The notes beneath the pieces were generated by a model, which worked only from the letters and a program-made list of their open reading frames with translations, made no database searches and was not told the origin of the DNA. Shown here in pieces: positions 24,165 to 35,620 of a DNA stretch of 64,000 nt. Numbering within the stretch: position 1 is the stretch's first letter; each line of letters starts with the position of its first letter. The stretch covers positions 226,242,783-226,306,782 of the forward strand of contig NC_134399.1 in the NCBI RefSeq assembly GCF_050003625.1, written 5' to 3'. Origin of the DNA: Haematobia irritans. Lineage: Eukaryota > Arthropoda > Insecta > Diptera > Muscidae. The position numbers and the translations under genes are program-made.

Positions 24165-25690
24165 TAAAACAAGTAAGTCAAATCTAAAGTCGGGCGGAGC
24201 CGACTATATTATACCCTTCCCCGCTATGTAGACAAGCATTTGTGTTACCATCTCAACTACTTCAAATTTGCTGGGAGCTATATAAAGGTTTGCATTTCCA
24301 GATACAAATACTTTTAATGAAGACATTTTTTTGTACTTCTACAAAAACTCTAGAATTAAAATTTTAATCGGCTAACACCCTGGGATGAAACACAATGTTA
24401 GTAAAAAAATATGCGAGAGAAATTTTAATGCAATTGTACATAAGAGCATTCATGATTTATCAGGCGATACATATGTATTCGAGATATTTGACAATTTTAG
24501 TAATATTTAAAATATTTGTTAGTCATCAGTGGCGATTTTACAAGGATATTGGTTAGATCTCGGCAAGATATGTGGCCAAGTGTGGGTTGTGATATATTAT
24601 TTGATCAAGTCGGGCGACATATATGGGAGCTATATCTAAATCTGAACCGATTTGGCTGATATTTTGCAAGTTTATCGAGACTCATAAAATATTCGGATGT
24701 ACGGAATTTGAAGAACATCGGTTGATAAACACGCCAATTATGACCAGATCGGGGATAAATACATATAACAGCTATATCTAAATCTGAACCAATTTTTTTC
24801 CAAAATCAATAGCGATTGTCTTTGTTCCAAAAAACGTCTTTATGCCAAATTTGAGGACGATCGGACTTAAACTGCGACATGCACTTTGCGCTAGAGGTGT
24901 GCACGTGACACGAAATTGTCGTGACTCACGAACATTTTCGTGATTCGTGCGTGAGTCGTGAGTCACGCTCATGGCAACAGCGTGAGTGTGCGTGAGCGTG
25001 ATTAACAAACCAAAATGTCGTGCGTGAGCGTGAGTCACGAAAATAATATCTTCGTGAGTGTGCGTGAGTAAAGAATTACACTCACGAAAATATTCCTGCT
25101 CTCCAACATAAAACGCTTAAGAGTTAAATTCAATTACAATTTTAGTGACACCTGGGATGTTAAGAGTTTAATAACACTCTCGATTTTAATAATGCTCATG
25201 TTTTCAGACACTTCGGTAAGGTAAATTAATCATAAAATTATTCGTGAGTCACGATATTTTTCGTGAGTCACGATATTTTTCGTGAGTCACCGTATTTTTC
25301 GTGAGTCACGACGTTTTCGTGCGTGAGTGTGCGTGAGTACAAATATTCTTTTCGTGAGTGTGCGTGAGCGTGAGTCCTACCAAAAAATATCGTGCGTGAG
25401 TGTGCGTGAGTATGATTTTTCAGTCGTGAGTGTGCGTGAACGTGAGTAAACTATTACTCACGTGCACACCTCTACTTTGCGCACAAAAATACATAAACAG
25501 ACAGACAGACGGACAGACGGACGGACGGACAGACAGACGGACGGACATCGCTAAATTGACTCAAAATTTAATTCTAAGTCGATCGGTATACTAAACGATG
25601 GGTCTCAGACTTTTCCTTCTTAGCGTTACATACAAATGCACAAACTTATTATATCCTGTACCATAGTAGTGGTGAAGGGTATAAATACAA
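24165..25690. mobile_element. Dispersed repeat with ATACCCTTC ends, hosting a hAT element
   Basis: Inverted-looking ends ATACCCTTCCCCGC (24210) and GTGGTGAAGGGTAT (25668-25681) bracket a typical fly repeat. It contains AAGTCGGGCGGAGCCGACTA, several ACATATGGGAGCTATATC-like words and a GACAGACGGACGG microsatellite at 25500-25550. It has no ORF and is split by the hAT element at 24892-25474. Class unknown. Confidence 0.6.
24892..25474. mobile_element. Non-autonomous hAT element with CGTGAG arrays
   Basis: Ends TAGAGGTGTGCACGTGA and TTACTCACGTGCACACCTCTA are inverted repeats. The exact 8-bp duplication CTTTGCGC lies at 24884-24891 and 25475-25482. Both the 8-bp duplication and the TAGAGGTG terminus are typical of hAT elements. 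The interior is packed with CGTGAGTGTGCGTGAGCGTG and palindromic CGTGAGTCACG repeats, with no transposase. Confidence 0.9.
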
Positions 25691-27492
25691 ACATGTTCAA
25701 TCCTTTTGATTAAAAAAATAATTAATTATTAAAAATGAATCAATTAAAAAATTACACTAATTAAGACTAACAGTTAATTTTTAATCCATCATATTTTTAT
25801 TTGGAAATAATTTGGTGATCATTTTTTTGGGTATGGCAACGATGATTCACATTGGTCCTATTGTTGCCAAAGTCATCATACAGTTCAATATCCCGACATA
25901 ACATTTTGACCATCTAAGGGACCAAATGTGCATTACTTTTGGATCCATAGTGATATATTGTGTAATCGTAAGTATTTTCGTATTTTCTCAATAGATTTCT
26001 TTGTATTCTCATCATTTATGAACAACTGATGAGAGATTAAGTAAAGCGGAGGCCGAGATCTATTTGAAGGGAAACCAAAAACATACCTACCACCTGTGAC
26101 TTAATTACCCCAATGGACGTTTCGTTTAGAAGAATTTTTTTAACGTGTTGAACTGATGTTTGTTTGTATGGTTACACTATGTATGGGTGAGCTAGTTAGC
26201 ACAAATGACACACTATATAGTGTTTTAAGTATTTAACTCTCTACTTTAAACATACACATTAGCACGTAAAGAGTGATATTTTGTGGAAATTTAAAATTTC
26301 ATTTGAAATTAGAGATTATTTACTACAGAATTTTGCATTTTCGTGGCAACTCTGTTTGGCATGTATGAATGATTGGCTATCTGTCTACCTATATATACAT
26401 AATAACAGTTGTTGTTGTTGTTTTAATTGTTTCAACTGCCAGTTTATAATCATGGCTTATAACTTAGTTCATATTTACCTTGTAATAGATTCGTTGAATG
26501 TAAACATGAATGAGGCATAAGTAAGTGGCGCCGACGCAGTTACCGACGACATCGGTCACGTTTGGGCTTTCAACTAAGACACACACACAACAACAAACAA
26601 TGTTGTTGTTGAAAAGGCAAAGTTTTTGTTTTTCGGTTGCAGACGCAATTGGATTTACAAGTAAATTTTCATATTTTTTGCGACTTTTAATGAAAAAAAA
26701 AATTACACAAAATGTATTGGTTTGCCAGTGGTTTTGTTTTTTTTTTGGCTTTTGTATATTTTTTTCTTACATTTTTTGTGCTCAACAAAAACTCAAGTAA
26801 TTGGCAACAAAATTATGTGAAATTGTAAATTAGTAACATCGTTTTGGTTCCATTGAACTAAATTACTTAACAAAATTAAGAAAAACCCCACACAGAAAAT
26901 GTAAACGGGTTTGATCCCAGCACCAATATCAATTTACATAAAGAAATTTTGTTTTGTTTATGTTAAAAACATTTTTATGGACCAGACAACCTGTTTTAAT
27001 TTTAATTTTGATTTCATTTAATTTTGATTTTCTACTAAACTCTTTTTTTTTTGTATTGCACCCTCTCACTCACTCACAGCCCAACTTCTAATAACACTTG
27101 TTGTTTGTGTTTTATCGTTTGCCTTTATAATCACCCAGTTGGGGATACGTTTGCGGCAACTTAAAGCGATTGGTTGTTGGCGTAAGTATTCACTTTTATT
27201 TATGATTTATTAATTAAATCACTTTCATTAGATAGGATTTTGGTTGACATTAATAACTGTTTTATTTTGATTTTGTTACATTGCAAACAACAAAATAGCA
27301 ATATGCCGAAATTAAATAAAAAATAAACATGGCAGTATCGACCGTTAACATCTCTCTCATAACCGAACGCTTTGAAACTCCGACGACAACTGACTGAACT
27401 CAAAAAATGCCAAAACGTGAATTCTTCACTCACATAAAAAAGCGCGACTCTCCCATTATTTCAGTTTCGTTAGTCAGTCGCATATAATGTTA
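25691..27492. other. Unique intergenic stretch
   Basis: No coding gene recognised; frames of 79 and 91 codons are low-complexity. TTGTTGTTG and poly-T tracts occur. The last part (27330-27492) is less AT-rich and ends near ATTTCAGTTTCGTTAGTCAG, an initiator-like sequence interrupted shortly afterwards by a hAT insertion. Confidence 0.35.
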
Positions 27493-27500
27493 ATAACTAC

Positions 27501-28246
27501 CAGGGATGGAAAATGCAGTACTATAGTACTTTTTTCAATACCTTTTCACCTTGGTCAGTACCGTAGTACCCCCGCGAATGATTTAGTACCTTTTGTGTAG
27601 ACATTTTTGAGCCGATATCAAATGTATGGTACAATGGATGATCCACTGTAAGAAATTTGGCAAAGCAGACAAGTTCATGCGGGAAGAAAATCTCGATTTT
27701 TATAAAAACCATTACAGTCACGGTCGAAACTTGAGAGAAAAATAATCTACCAATATTTGGAGAAAATCTTACCAAAAACTATCAAAAAAATTTTTTGCAA
27801 GAATTAATTTCTTCAGAAAGTTTTGTCAAAGTTTTATTTCTACAGAAAATATTGTCAAAATGTTTTCTTTTGGAAAATTTTGTCAAAAATTTATTTTTTT
27901 TTTATTTTTTTACATTATATTTCTATAGAAAATTTTGGCAAAACTTTATCTCTATAGAAAATTTTGTCAAAATTTTATTTTCATAGAAAATTTTGTCAAA
28001 ATTTTATTTCTATAGACAATTTTGTCAAAATTTTATTTCTATAGACAATTTTGTCAAAATGTTATTTCTATAGAAAATTTTGTAAAAATTTTATTTTCAT
28101 AGAAAATTTTATGAAAATTTTATTTCTAAAGGAGCCCTTGACAATAATTTTCCAATAGAATTTTATTTGAAATTTAGCGAAAAGTACCTTTTCGCTCAAA
28201 AAATACCTTTTTTGTACTTTTTTAAAAATTGTATTTTCCATCCCTG
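27501..28246. mobile_element. Non-autonomous hAT element containing 29-bp minisatellite
   Basis: It begins CAGGGATGGAAAATGCAGTA and ends with the inverse (TGTATTTTCCATCCCTG). The exact 8-bp duplication ATAACTAC lies at 27493-27500 and 28247-28254. AGTACCTTTT-like words recur near both ends. The middle (about 27800-28140) is 10-12 units of the 29-bp minisatellite in reverse orientation. No transposase. Confidence 0.9.
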
Positions 28247-28254
28247 ATAACTAC

Positions 28255-28559
28255 GCAACAGAAATATCAGCGACGTTCGCTGCGCTGCTTAGCCATAACA
28301 CGTTAGTACTCCGCAGATGACGCTGCCGGCGCAAACTATCGAACAATAACTATGAATTCTAACAGCAGCAGAGAAGCAAACCATTTGTTCACAAACAAAG
28401 AGGAGAAGAATTAACAATAGCTATCGCAGTGGTAGAAAGCAGATAATATAGAGGCCTACCATAGGCCTTTTTTAATGAACCCTAGTACAGCGAATAAATC
28501 GTATTTACAATACAGTTTTCGCTCTCTCATCATTCAGTATTGTTAGAATATCTTTACTA
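28255..28559. other. Relatively GC-rich unique stretch flanking the hAT insertion
   Basis: It reads TCAGCGACGTTCGCTGCGCT and ACGCTGCCGGCGC, unlike its surroundings. It joins to 27330-27492 when the hAT element is removed. It could be a promoter or 5' UTR of a gene, but no coding exon is recognised. Confidence 0.3.
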
Positions 28560-29040
28560 CACTCATAGAAAAAGTCTGCTAAAAACAACAGTTGATGTCT
28601 GCTGTTATATTTTTGTACTTCAGGACCTAATGAACAACAAATTATAAAATGTTTAGGTTATAAAATTTTCCTCGAAGCATATTTAAGAACCAAAAATAGT
28701 TTTTGGTATATTTTTGCACTGTAATATACTTACAAGCTCCTAAATACGATCAGCAAACATTTTGTTTGCTGTTATGCCTCAAATCGATAAATATTCAGAT
28801 TTTTGGTCAAATACTTTAGATATTCATAAAATATTGTTTTAATTATGTTAAGACAATATATGTCAGTTGACATTTTTTTGTTTCAGCCAAAATAAAACAT
28901 GTTTTGCTGTAATCGAGCTTAAAAAATAGCAGGAAATGTTTGCTATTTCAGAAAACAGTTACTGCTGTCCCGTTTTCAGCAGACTTTCTGCTGTTTTAGA
29001 AGACTTTTCTGCTGTCCCTACTAACAAATTTCTTTGGGTG
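28560..29040. mobile_element. MITE with CTGCTGTT subterminal repeats
   Basis: The left end CACTCATAGAAAAAGTCTGC and the reverse complement of the right end (CACCCAAAGAAATTTGTTAG) are short imperfect inverted repeats. TCTGCTGTT / AACAGCAG words recur near both ends. About 480 bp, non-coding. The terminal CACYC is shared with the composite TIR family. Confidence 0.6.
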
Positions 29041-29109
29041 GAAGCATCTATGTATTTTGATACAATTAAAAGTACCGAGTACTGACCTTTAAAATTTATA
29101 ATAAAATTA

Positions 29110-29275
29110 AATAAAATTTGGGCTTAAAAACATACGTTCGCTAAACTACTGCTCAGACGAAGGTATGTTTATCAAATTGATTGGGACAAAGCCCTTTAGA
29201 CTTCAAGATAGTTGGATGGACGATCGTTTTGGAACTTCACATTCCTCTACTTGCAACGAAACTATCAATGTGAAT
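29110..29275 (+). repeat. Diverged fragment of the 441-bp foldback unit
   Basis: GGCTTAAAAACATACGTTCG through TAGTTGGATGGACGATCGTT matches the start of the 441-bp unit at roughly 80%. Base changes versus the array unit are mostly amino-acid-changing, so there is no sign that the encoded frame is conserved. Confidence 0.65.
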
Positions 29276-29492
29276 TACACTCATTGCAAGCATTGCAACA
29301 CGTTGGCTCTCGCCTTGGGTTCAATCCCATTTCTGACCGAACACAAACATTTTGTCAACGGTGGTTTACCCCTCTCAATAATGCTGGTGAAATTTCTGAG
29401 TGTTTTATAAAGATTCACTATGTAGTCTGAACTTAATGTGAAACGTCATTCGGACTCGGAAGTATAAAAAGGAGGTCCATTGTCATTAAGTT
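29276..29492 (+). mobile_element. Old SINE copy (5'-truncated)
   Basis: It matches the SINE body: GGGTTCAATCCCATTTCTGACC, AATGCTGGTGAAATTTCTGA, CATTCGGACTCGG and TATAAAAAGGAGGTCC. The tRNA head is mostly degraded and the GGTTA tail is missing. It sits directly after the foldback fragment. Confidence 0.7.
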
Positions 29493-29954
29493 AGGCTATA
29501 TCTAAATCTTAACGAATTTGAACAAAATTTGGCACACATTGGTAAAATGTTAATTCTACTCACAGTACAAAATTTCAAGTAAATGGGAATGAAACTTTGG
29601 CCTCCGGAGGTCATATGAATTGGAAAAAGATATATGTGGGAGCTACACCCTCAAAAAAAATCGCTTCTTTAACATATGTTCCAAACATATTTTGCAGGAA
29701 GCACATATATTATTGGATACTGCCGAAACATTAATATGTTAGTTTTATGTGAACATATTATATGTTTGGAAGCATTTTGAGCCCAAAAATATTATATGCT
29801 TGGAAGAATTTTTCCCAAATACGATTGTGCTCATTCCCTAACATACTCGTAATTTTCACTTCCACGAAATATTTTAGTTCTTGGCACCTTTTTCTGTAAT
29901 ACAAATAATGTTGAAGAAATTATTCACTTTTATAAATTTTTTAAATTTTACCTT

Positions 29955-30027
29955 TCGCCTGCACGGAGAATCGAACCGAGGACCATACAGTTTGTAAGCC
30001 AACACACTATCCACTGGGCTACGTAGC
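29955..30027 (-). repeat. tRNA-like module B in copy 5
   Basis: A box TAGCCCAGTGG and B box GGTTCGATTCT are intact on the minus strand. Confidence 0.6.
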
Positions 30028-30142
30028 TGTTATAGTCACCAGCAGATAATTATCGTTATACGTTATATTTATATAGCATAGTTTGCAGCGCCCACGAGCC
30101 CATGCAAACATAACATTATTTAACAGAAACATACATTTGTTT

Positions 30143-30216
30143 GCCACGTGGAGCAGTGGTTAGCATTTCTGCCTTGCATGCAAAGGGTCGTGGGTTCAAT
30201 CCCTGCTCCGACCGAA
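30143..30216 (+). repeat. tRNA-like module A in copy 5
   Basis: GCCACGTGGAGCAGTGG, loop TTGCATG and B box GGGTTCAATCCC, on the plus strand. Confidence 0.65.
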
Positions 30217-31249
30217 CACTTTTTTAAAATTTTTATAATGAAACTTCGAAATGTGGGTTATTAAAGATTTATAGTCAGTAACAGTACTTGATATAAACGA
30301 AATTGACTGATTTTTTGAAATATTATTGTTTTATTGCAAAAATAACAATTTTGTAACAAAAAACTGTTTTTGGTACAAAACTTTAAAATTTGGAAGGAAT
30401 TCAAAAACTCTAACAAAAGAAGAACGTGGATTCGAGTATAAACATGCATAAATAATTTTATAAAATATAATATAATAAATTTAGTTAGGCGTGAACAGTT
30501 TTTTACTAGCATTTAACACCATCGCTGTATAATGCCTTTTATTTTTCTTTAGTAATTCATTTTAATGAAAAAAACTTTTTAAATTGTTTTAGCTGCAAAA
30601 CTCGAACTTAATGCCCGCTTTTATATTTGAAGGTGTCCGTCAACTCCTCGTGGACTACTTATTAATAAAGAGGAACTAAACTTTGTTTTTACACATTTTA
30701 CTGTGTAATTTTTCACTATTTCCTCCTTATTTCATTTTACTGTCCCAACTCTAAAAAGAGTATAGTGCCCTTTCGTTATTTTTATGAACCAAGAAAAAAA
30801 TTGTGTCCATAATGATAAACAAACCACATGTCCACACATACATACATAAAATGCTGCTCTCAAGGCGAAAACATATGCTGTTTTTTTTCAAATGTCTATT
30901 CTCTTGGTTCCGAATGTCTATTCTCTTTATTCAAATTAAATAATATTTAGACTTAAGCATATCAAATTTTTGGCCTTATCATAAAACAGTTTTCCGAAAC
31001 AACATACAATCGGTTTCACAGAAATTGTTCTCTTTTGATTCTTTCGCTGTGTTAGGTTGATATCTTTTGTCAACTCTTCCGGTTTCCATCTCTATTTATT
31101 TCTCTATACTCTCTCTGTCGCTTTGAATAAAATATCACAACATATGTATGTTTAGTCGAAATTTGTAAATTTATTTATGTTTGCATTCACACATATGATT
31201 TTTATGAAACATTCATGCCCCAAACATGATATATTCTAACATATTAAAA

Positions 31250-32770
31250 TATGTGGATGGATTTTTTTTATTTTTTATCAAAACTTTGTCAAAACTATCA
31301 ATTTTTTAATCAAACTAAAAACTCCACTTGAGAATGTAATTGAAAATAGTTACGTTTTTAATAACAAAATCCATTAAGTTTTGCAATCAACATCAATTAA
31401 ATTTTTAATTGAATCAATAAAAAATTAATTGAAATTATTAAAAATTATTATTAAAAAATCAATGAAATCAATTAATTTTTTAATCAAGTATTTTTTTGAT
31501 GCTCAATTAAAACTGTGATTGATACTATCATTTTCGTGATTGAAGTCATTTCAATTAAAAAATTAATTGGATCAATTTATTTTGTGGTTAAGCTGAGTAC
31601 TATCTTCAGTTTTCAAGCTGAAAACCAGCTTGTTTTCACGGTTACTTTTTTTAATTAACTAATTTAGAAATATAAAATTATTTGCATTCAATTCCTTGGA
31701 TCTTTTCCATCCATTATTTGGCAAGACTCGATCAAAATATAATCGTCTTCATAAATATATTTGAACTTTTAATTTAGTGTTTTGGTGAAAAAACCGAACA
31801 TAGTACTTTAAATTAGAAAAAAAATGTGTGTACATTTATTAAAAAAATTAAAAGAAATGAAAAAGCAATGAATAGCTACCGTCTCATAAAAAATTTTCTT
31901 TATTTTTCTTATATGATTTGGACACAGCAAAAAATTGAAAGTTGCTCTAGAGGCAGAACTTTAAAAGATGCACAGGAAAAAAAATTCACGAAAATTTTTC
32001 CAATTAAAGTCTTAATTGAGTTTTAAAAAATATGCAATTAAAAATTTAATTGATTCAAAAAATTTTTTAATTGAAACATTCGAACGGTATGTTGCCTACA
32101 GTCTACACTATGATACAGAGGGTTAAGAAGTGAAACCTTGTGAAAATGTTTGTTTGTTTTTTTTTTGTGTCAAACTAAAGCATGTTGGATAACAGAATTA
32201 GAAAAGCATACAAATATGCTAAGAAATGTCTTGGAGTAGCTCTATTAAAATCTTCTAGAGCATGTTTACAAGGAACCAGCATAAAAAATCGATATTAAAT
32301 AAATATCCCAATGAAATGTAATCAATTATTTTTTTTTAAACGTTCTTCAGTTCATGGTTTGAAGAATGAATTTTTAACGAGATGCCAATGTCATGCATCG
32401 AAAAACATATGGACATTTCCCATAGGTAGCAGTTCTCATAACATCTGTAAATTCACATCATTGTCCTTTTTAATTAATGAGTGTTTAGCCTTTCCCTGGT
32501 TAGACAATTGTTTTCTTGTATGTATTGCTTATTTAATCCATATAATATTTTTGCATGACGTGCTGTATGACATCATATATCGATTTTGATTTAGAAAACT
32601 TTTTAGCGATAAACGACTTCTATATCATTATTGGCATTTGCATTTTAAAAACTAGATGAGAATTAATAAATAGGCTTCAAAACAGATGCATATAAAGGTA
32701 CTCCAACAACCCTACAACCCATTACCGCCCTCTGTCCCCATATGAGAACACCTGTTTAAAGTAGAACAAC
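31250..32770. other. AT-rich stretch with TTAATT-type repeats
   Basis: 31300-31640 and about 32030-32075 are rich in AATTAAAAAATTAATTG words, the same family as 40270-40834. 32100-32770 looks unique; a 92-codon frame at 32311 has no recognised domain. Confidence 0.45.
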
Positions 32771-32772
32771 TA

Positions 32773-33550
32773 CCCTGCCAGCATTTCAAAGTTCCATTTC
32801 ATCCTCATCGCTACCACAGACTCGTAAGTGACACTGCAACAATCGCCAACTGTGATAGTATTTTGCCATCACTATTCGCATGAAAGTACTTTGCCATCGC
32901 ATTGTTACAAGAGCCATTTTATATTTTGTGAAACACCAAGCACATCTAGCTTCTTATAACTTATTTAAATAAAAATGATAATGAAGTGCTGAAAAGATAG
33001 TTATTTCGCTTAAAATTGTGAAAGGTATATTGGTGAACAATTTTTGACTTTCCAAATGGAATAAAGTGATAGTTTTTCAAATATTTTTCCAGACACGCTG
33101 CCTCCATTGGAAATAAAAGCACTGGCTGATAGACGCTACAACATGTAACTTGTAACTCAACATCAATCTTTTATTAATGCATAAAAATATGTTAAATGTG
33201 ATGTGATAGTCGTATAAATGTTATATTTATGAGAATTTATAAATGTTTAATAAAATCAATAAACATCTAAACCATCGTGTTTTACTTGACCACAATGTTT
33301 CTTTTACAACTATCTTAAAATGCACTTTGTCTGATTGTTTGAAGGGGCTCTTATTGGCGCCCTTCTAAATGTATCCAGAAGGGCACCTAATAATTGCACT
33401 CATGGGATACTTTTTTGTAGTAACTTGGCGTGGTACAACTTCTCAATAGTGACGGCGCTTTTCCGAGGAGTTTTGGATATCGTATATGACTGTTTTCGAC
33501 GTAGTGGGGATTCTCAGAAGCGCCCCCAAATTCAAAAAATGTTGGCAGGA
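32773..33550. mobile_element. CCCTGCCA TIR element, copy A
   Basis: It starts CCCTGCCAGCATTTCAAAG and ends CAAAAAATGTTGGCAGGA, imperfect inverted ends next to TA. It contains GGCGTGGTACAACTTCTCAA and TAGTGACGGCGCTTTTCCGA. About 780 bp, non-coding; the 161-codon frame crossing its right part is not conserved in copy B. Confidence 0.7.
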
Positions 33551-33576
33551 TATGAGCTACCCGTTATTTTTATACC

Positions 33577-34990
33577 CTCCACCATTCCGTTTGTAGCACA
33601 TCGAAATATTGGTCTAAGACCCCATAAAGTATATACCCTGCCAGCATTTCAAAGTTCCATTTCAACCTCATCGTTACCACAGACTCGTAAATGTCACTTC
33701 AACCATCATGAAAAGGTACATCAAAAAGTACATGCAAGTAATTTGCCATCCCTACTGTTAAAAAAGCCCTTTTTTGTGAAACGCCAAGCGCAACCAGCTT
33801 GTTATATTTTAATTAAATAAAAACGAAAATAAAGTTCTGAAAACATAGATTATACGCTTAAAAATATGAAAGGTATATTGGTGAACAATTTGGTGATTTT
33901 CCAAATGGAATAAAGTGATTGTTTTTCAGATATTTTACAGACACGCTGCCTCCATGGAATAAAAACACTGGTTGATAGACGCAGCAACATGTAACTCGCT
34001 ACTTGTAACTCAACATCATCATTAATGCCAAAAATTATGTTAAATGTAATGTGATAGTGGTATAAATGTTATATTTTTAAGAATTTGTAAATGTTTAATG
34101 AAATTAATAAATATCTAAACAAACGTGTTTTACTCGACCACAATTATTCTTTTACAACTATCTTAAAATGCACTTTTTCTGATTGTTTGGAGGGTCCCTT
34201 ATTGGCGTCGTTCTAAATTGATCTATAAAGGCACCTAATAATTGCACTCATGCGAAACATTTTTGTAGTAACTTGGCGTGGTACAACTTCTCAATAGTGA
34301 CGGCGCTTTTCCGACGAGTTTTTGATGTCGTATATGATTGTTTTCGACGTAGTGGGGATTCTCAAAAGAGTCCCCAAATTCAAAAAATGTTGGCAGGGTA
34401 TGTATATTCTGGTTCGTGGTGAAATCGCTAAGTCGATCTAGCTATGTCCGGCTGTCCGTCCGTCTGTGGAAATCACGCTAATTTCCGAACTAACCAGTTG
34501 TTATTGATTTAGGTCGGATGGTATTTCATCCGATTCGGTTGAATTTTGGAACGTTGTGTTAGTATATGGTCGCTAACAACCATGCAAAAAGTGGTCCATA
34601 TAGGTCCATAGTTGTATATATCCCCCAGATAAACCGATCCTCAGATTTTACTTCTTCCAGCATAAGAAAATTTCTTTTGATCTTGCAAAAATTTGGTACT
34701 AATCACACAAAAAGTGGACCAATAGTTTCATAATTGTATATAGCCCCATATAATCCGACCCCCATATTTCACTTCTGCCTCTCTTTTATCGCGCAAAAAT
34801 TTATACCGGTCAAGAACTGAATTATGTAGGTTTTTGCCGTTTTTGCCGAATATATACCCCGTATGGACAATGTTAAGGAGTTTTAAGATACCTTGCAATC
34901 GTCAAGTATTACCACAACCCAAGTAATTCGATAGTGGATGTCAGTCTTTAGAAGTTTTTAACGCAATCCATGGTGGAGGTTACATAAGAT
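33577..34990. mobile_element. ACCCTCCACCAT-family repeat interrupted by copy B
   Basis: It starts TACCCTCCACCATTCC and ends near CCATGGTGGAGGTTACATAA, a short inverted terminus. It contains TCCGTCCGTCTGTGGAAATC and CCCCATATAATCCGACC-type words. It is split at about 33635 by CCCTGCCA copy B. A second, truncated copy starts at 35208. This is a high-copy fly repeat of unclear class. Confidence 0.65.
33636..34398. mobile_element. CCCTGCCA TIR element, copy B (nested)
   Basis: Starts CCCTGCCAGCATTTCAAAG and ends AAAAAATGTTGGCAGGG. It is about 85-90% similar to copy A. It sits between CATAAAGTATATA and TATGTATATTCTGG; the related repeat at about 35285-35305 reads CATAAAATATATATATTCTGG without it, so that is an empty site. 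The target is probably TA. Confidence 0.75.
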
Positions 34991-35207
34991 TCGGCCTGGC
35001 CGAACTTACGGCTGTATATATTTGTTGTAATTTTAAATACACGTATGACAGCTTTATATGCATATGAATTATAAACAAAGACACTTGGCCAGTGCTGCCG
35101 CTAGTGAAAAATTGAGTGAAGTAGATTTTGGAAAAAAGTGGAGTAGATTGAATAAAATTGAAGTAGCATACATTTTTGAAAACAAAACAATAGAATTCAT
35201 TTTATTA

Positions 35208-35620
35208 AACCCTCCACCATAGGATGGGGGTATATTAACTTTCTCATTCCGTTTGTAACACATCGAAATATTGCTCTAAGACCCCATAAAATATATATAT
35301 TCTGGGTCGTGGTGAAATTCTGAGTCGATCAGAGTGTCCGTCCGTCCACCCGTCCGTCCGTCCGTCTGTTGAAATCACGCTAACTTCCGAACGAAAGAAG
35401 CTATCGACTTGAAACTTGGCACAAGTAGTTGTTATTGATGTAGGTCGGATGGTATTGCAAATGGGCCAAATCGGTCCACTTTTAAGTATAGCCCCCATAT
35501 AAACGGACTCCCAAATTTGGCTTGCGGGGACTCTAAGAGAAGCAAATTTCATCCGATCCAGATGAAATTTGGTACATGGTGTAAGTATATGGTATCTAAC
35601 AACTATGCAAAAATTGGTCC
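35208..35620. repeat. Truncated ACCCTCCACCAT-family copy
   Basis: It matches the start of the family: ACCCTCCACCATAGGATGGG, CACATCGAAATATTGCTCTA and (CGTC)n at 35338-35372. The 126-codon minus-strand frame across it is a by-product of the repeat. Confidence 0.65.

Larger units (their letters stand above)
29646..31246 (-). mobile_element. Composite TIR element, copy 5 (inverted, 5'-truncated)
   Basis: The right terminus is intact at 29646 (CACCCTCAAAAAAAATCGC) with TA outside. The other end stops at about 31246, short of the CACTGTTAG terminus, and continues into unrelated AT-rich sequence. Module B lies at 29955-30027 (minus) and module A at 30143-30216 (plus). Confidence 0.8.

Noticed and set aside
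33335..33820. 161-codon ORF as a gene
   Set aside because: It runs across the junction between two repeat elements, and the frame is broken in the second copy of the CCCTGCCA element.
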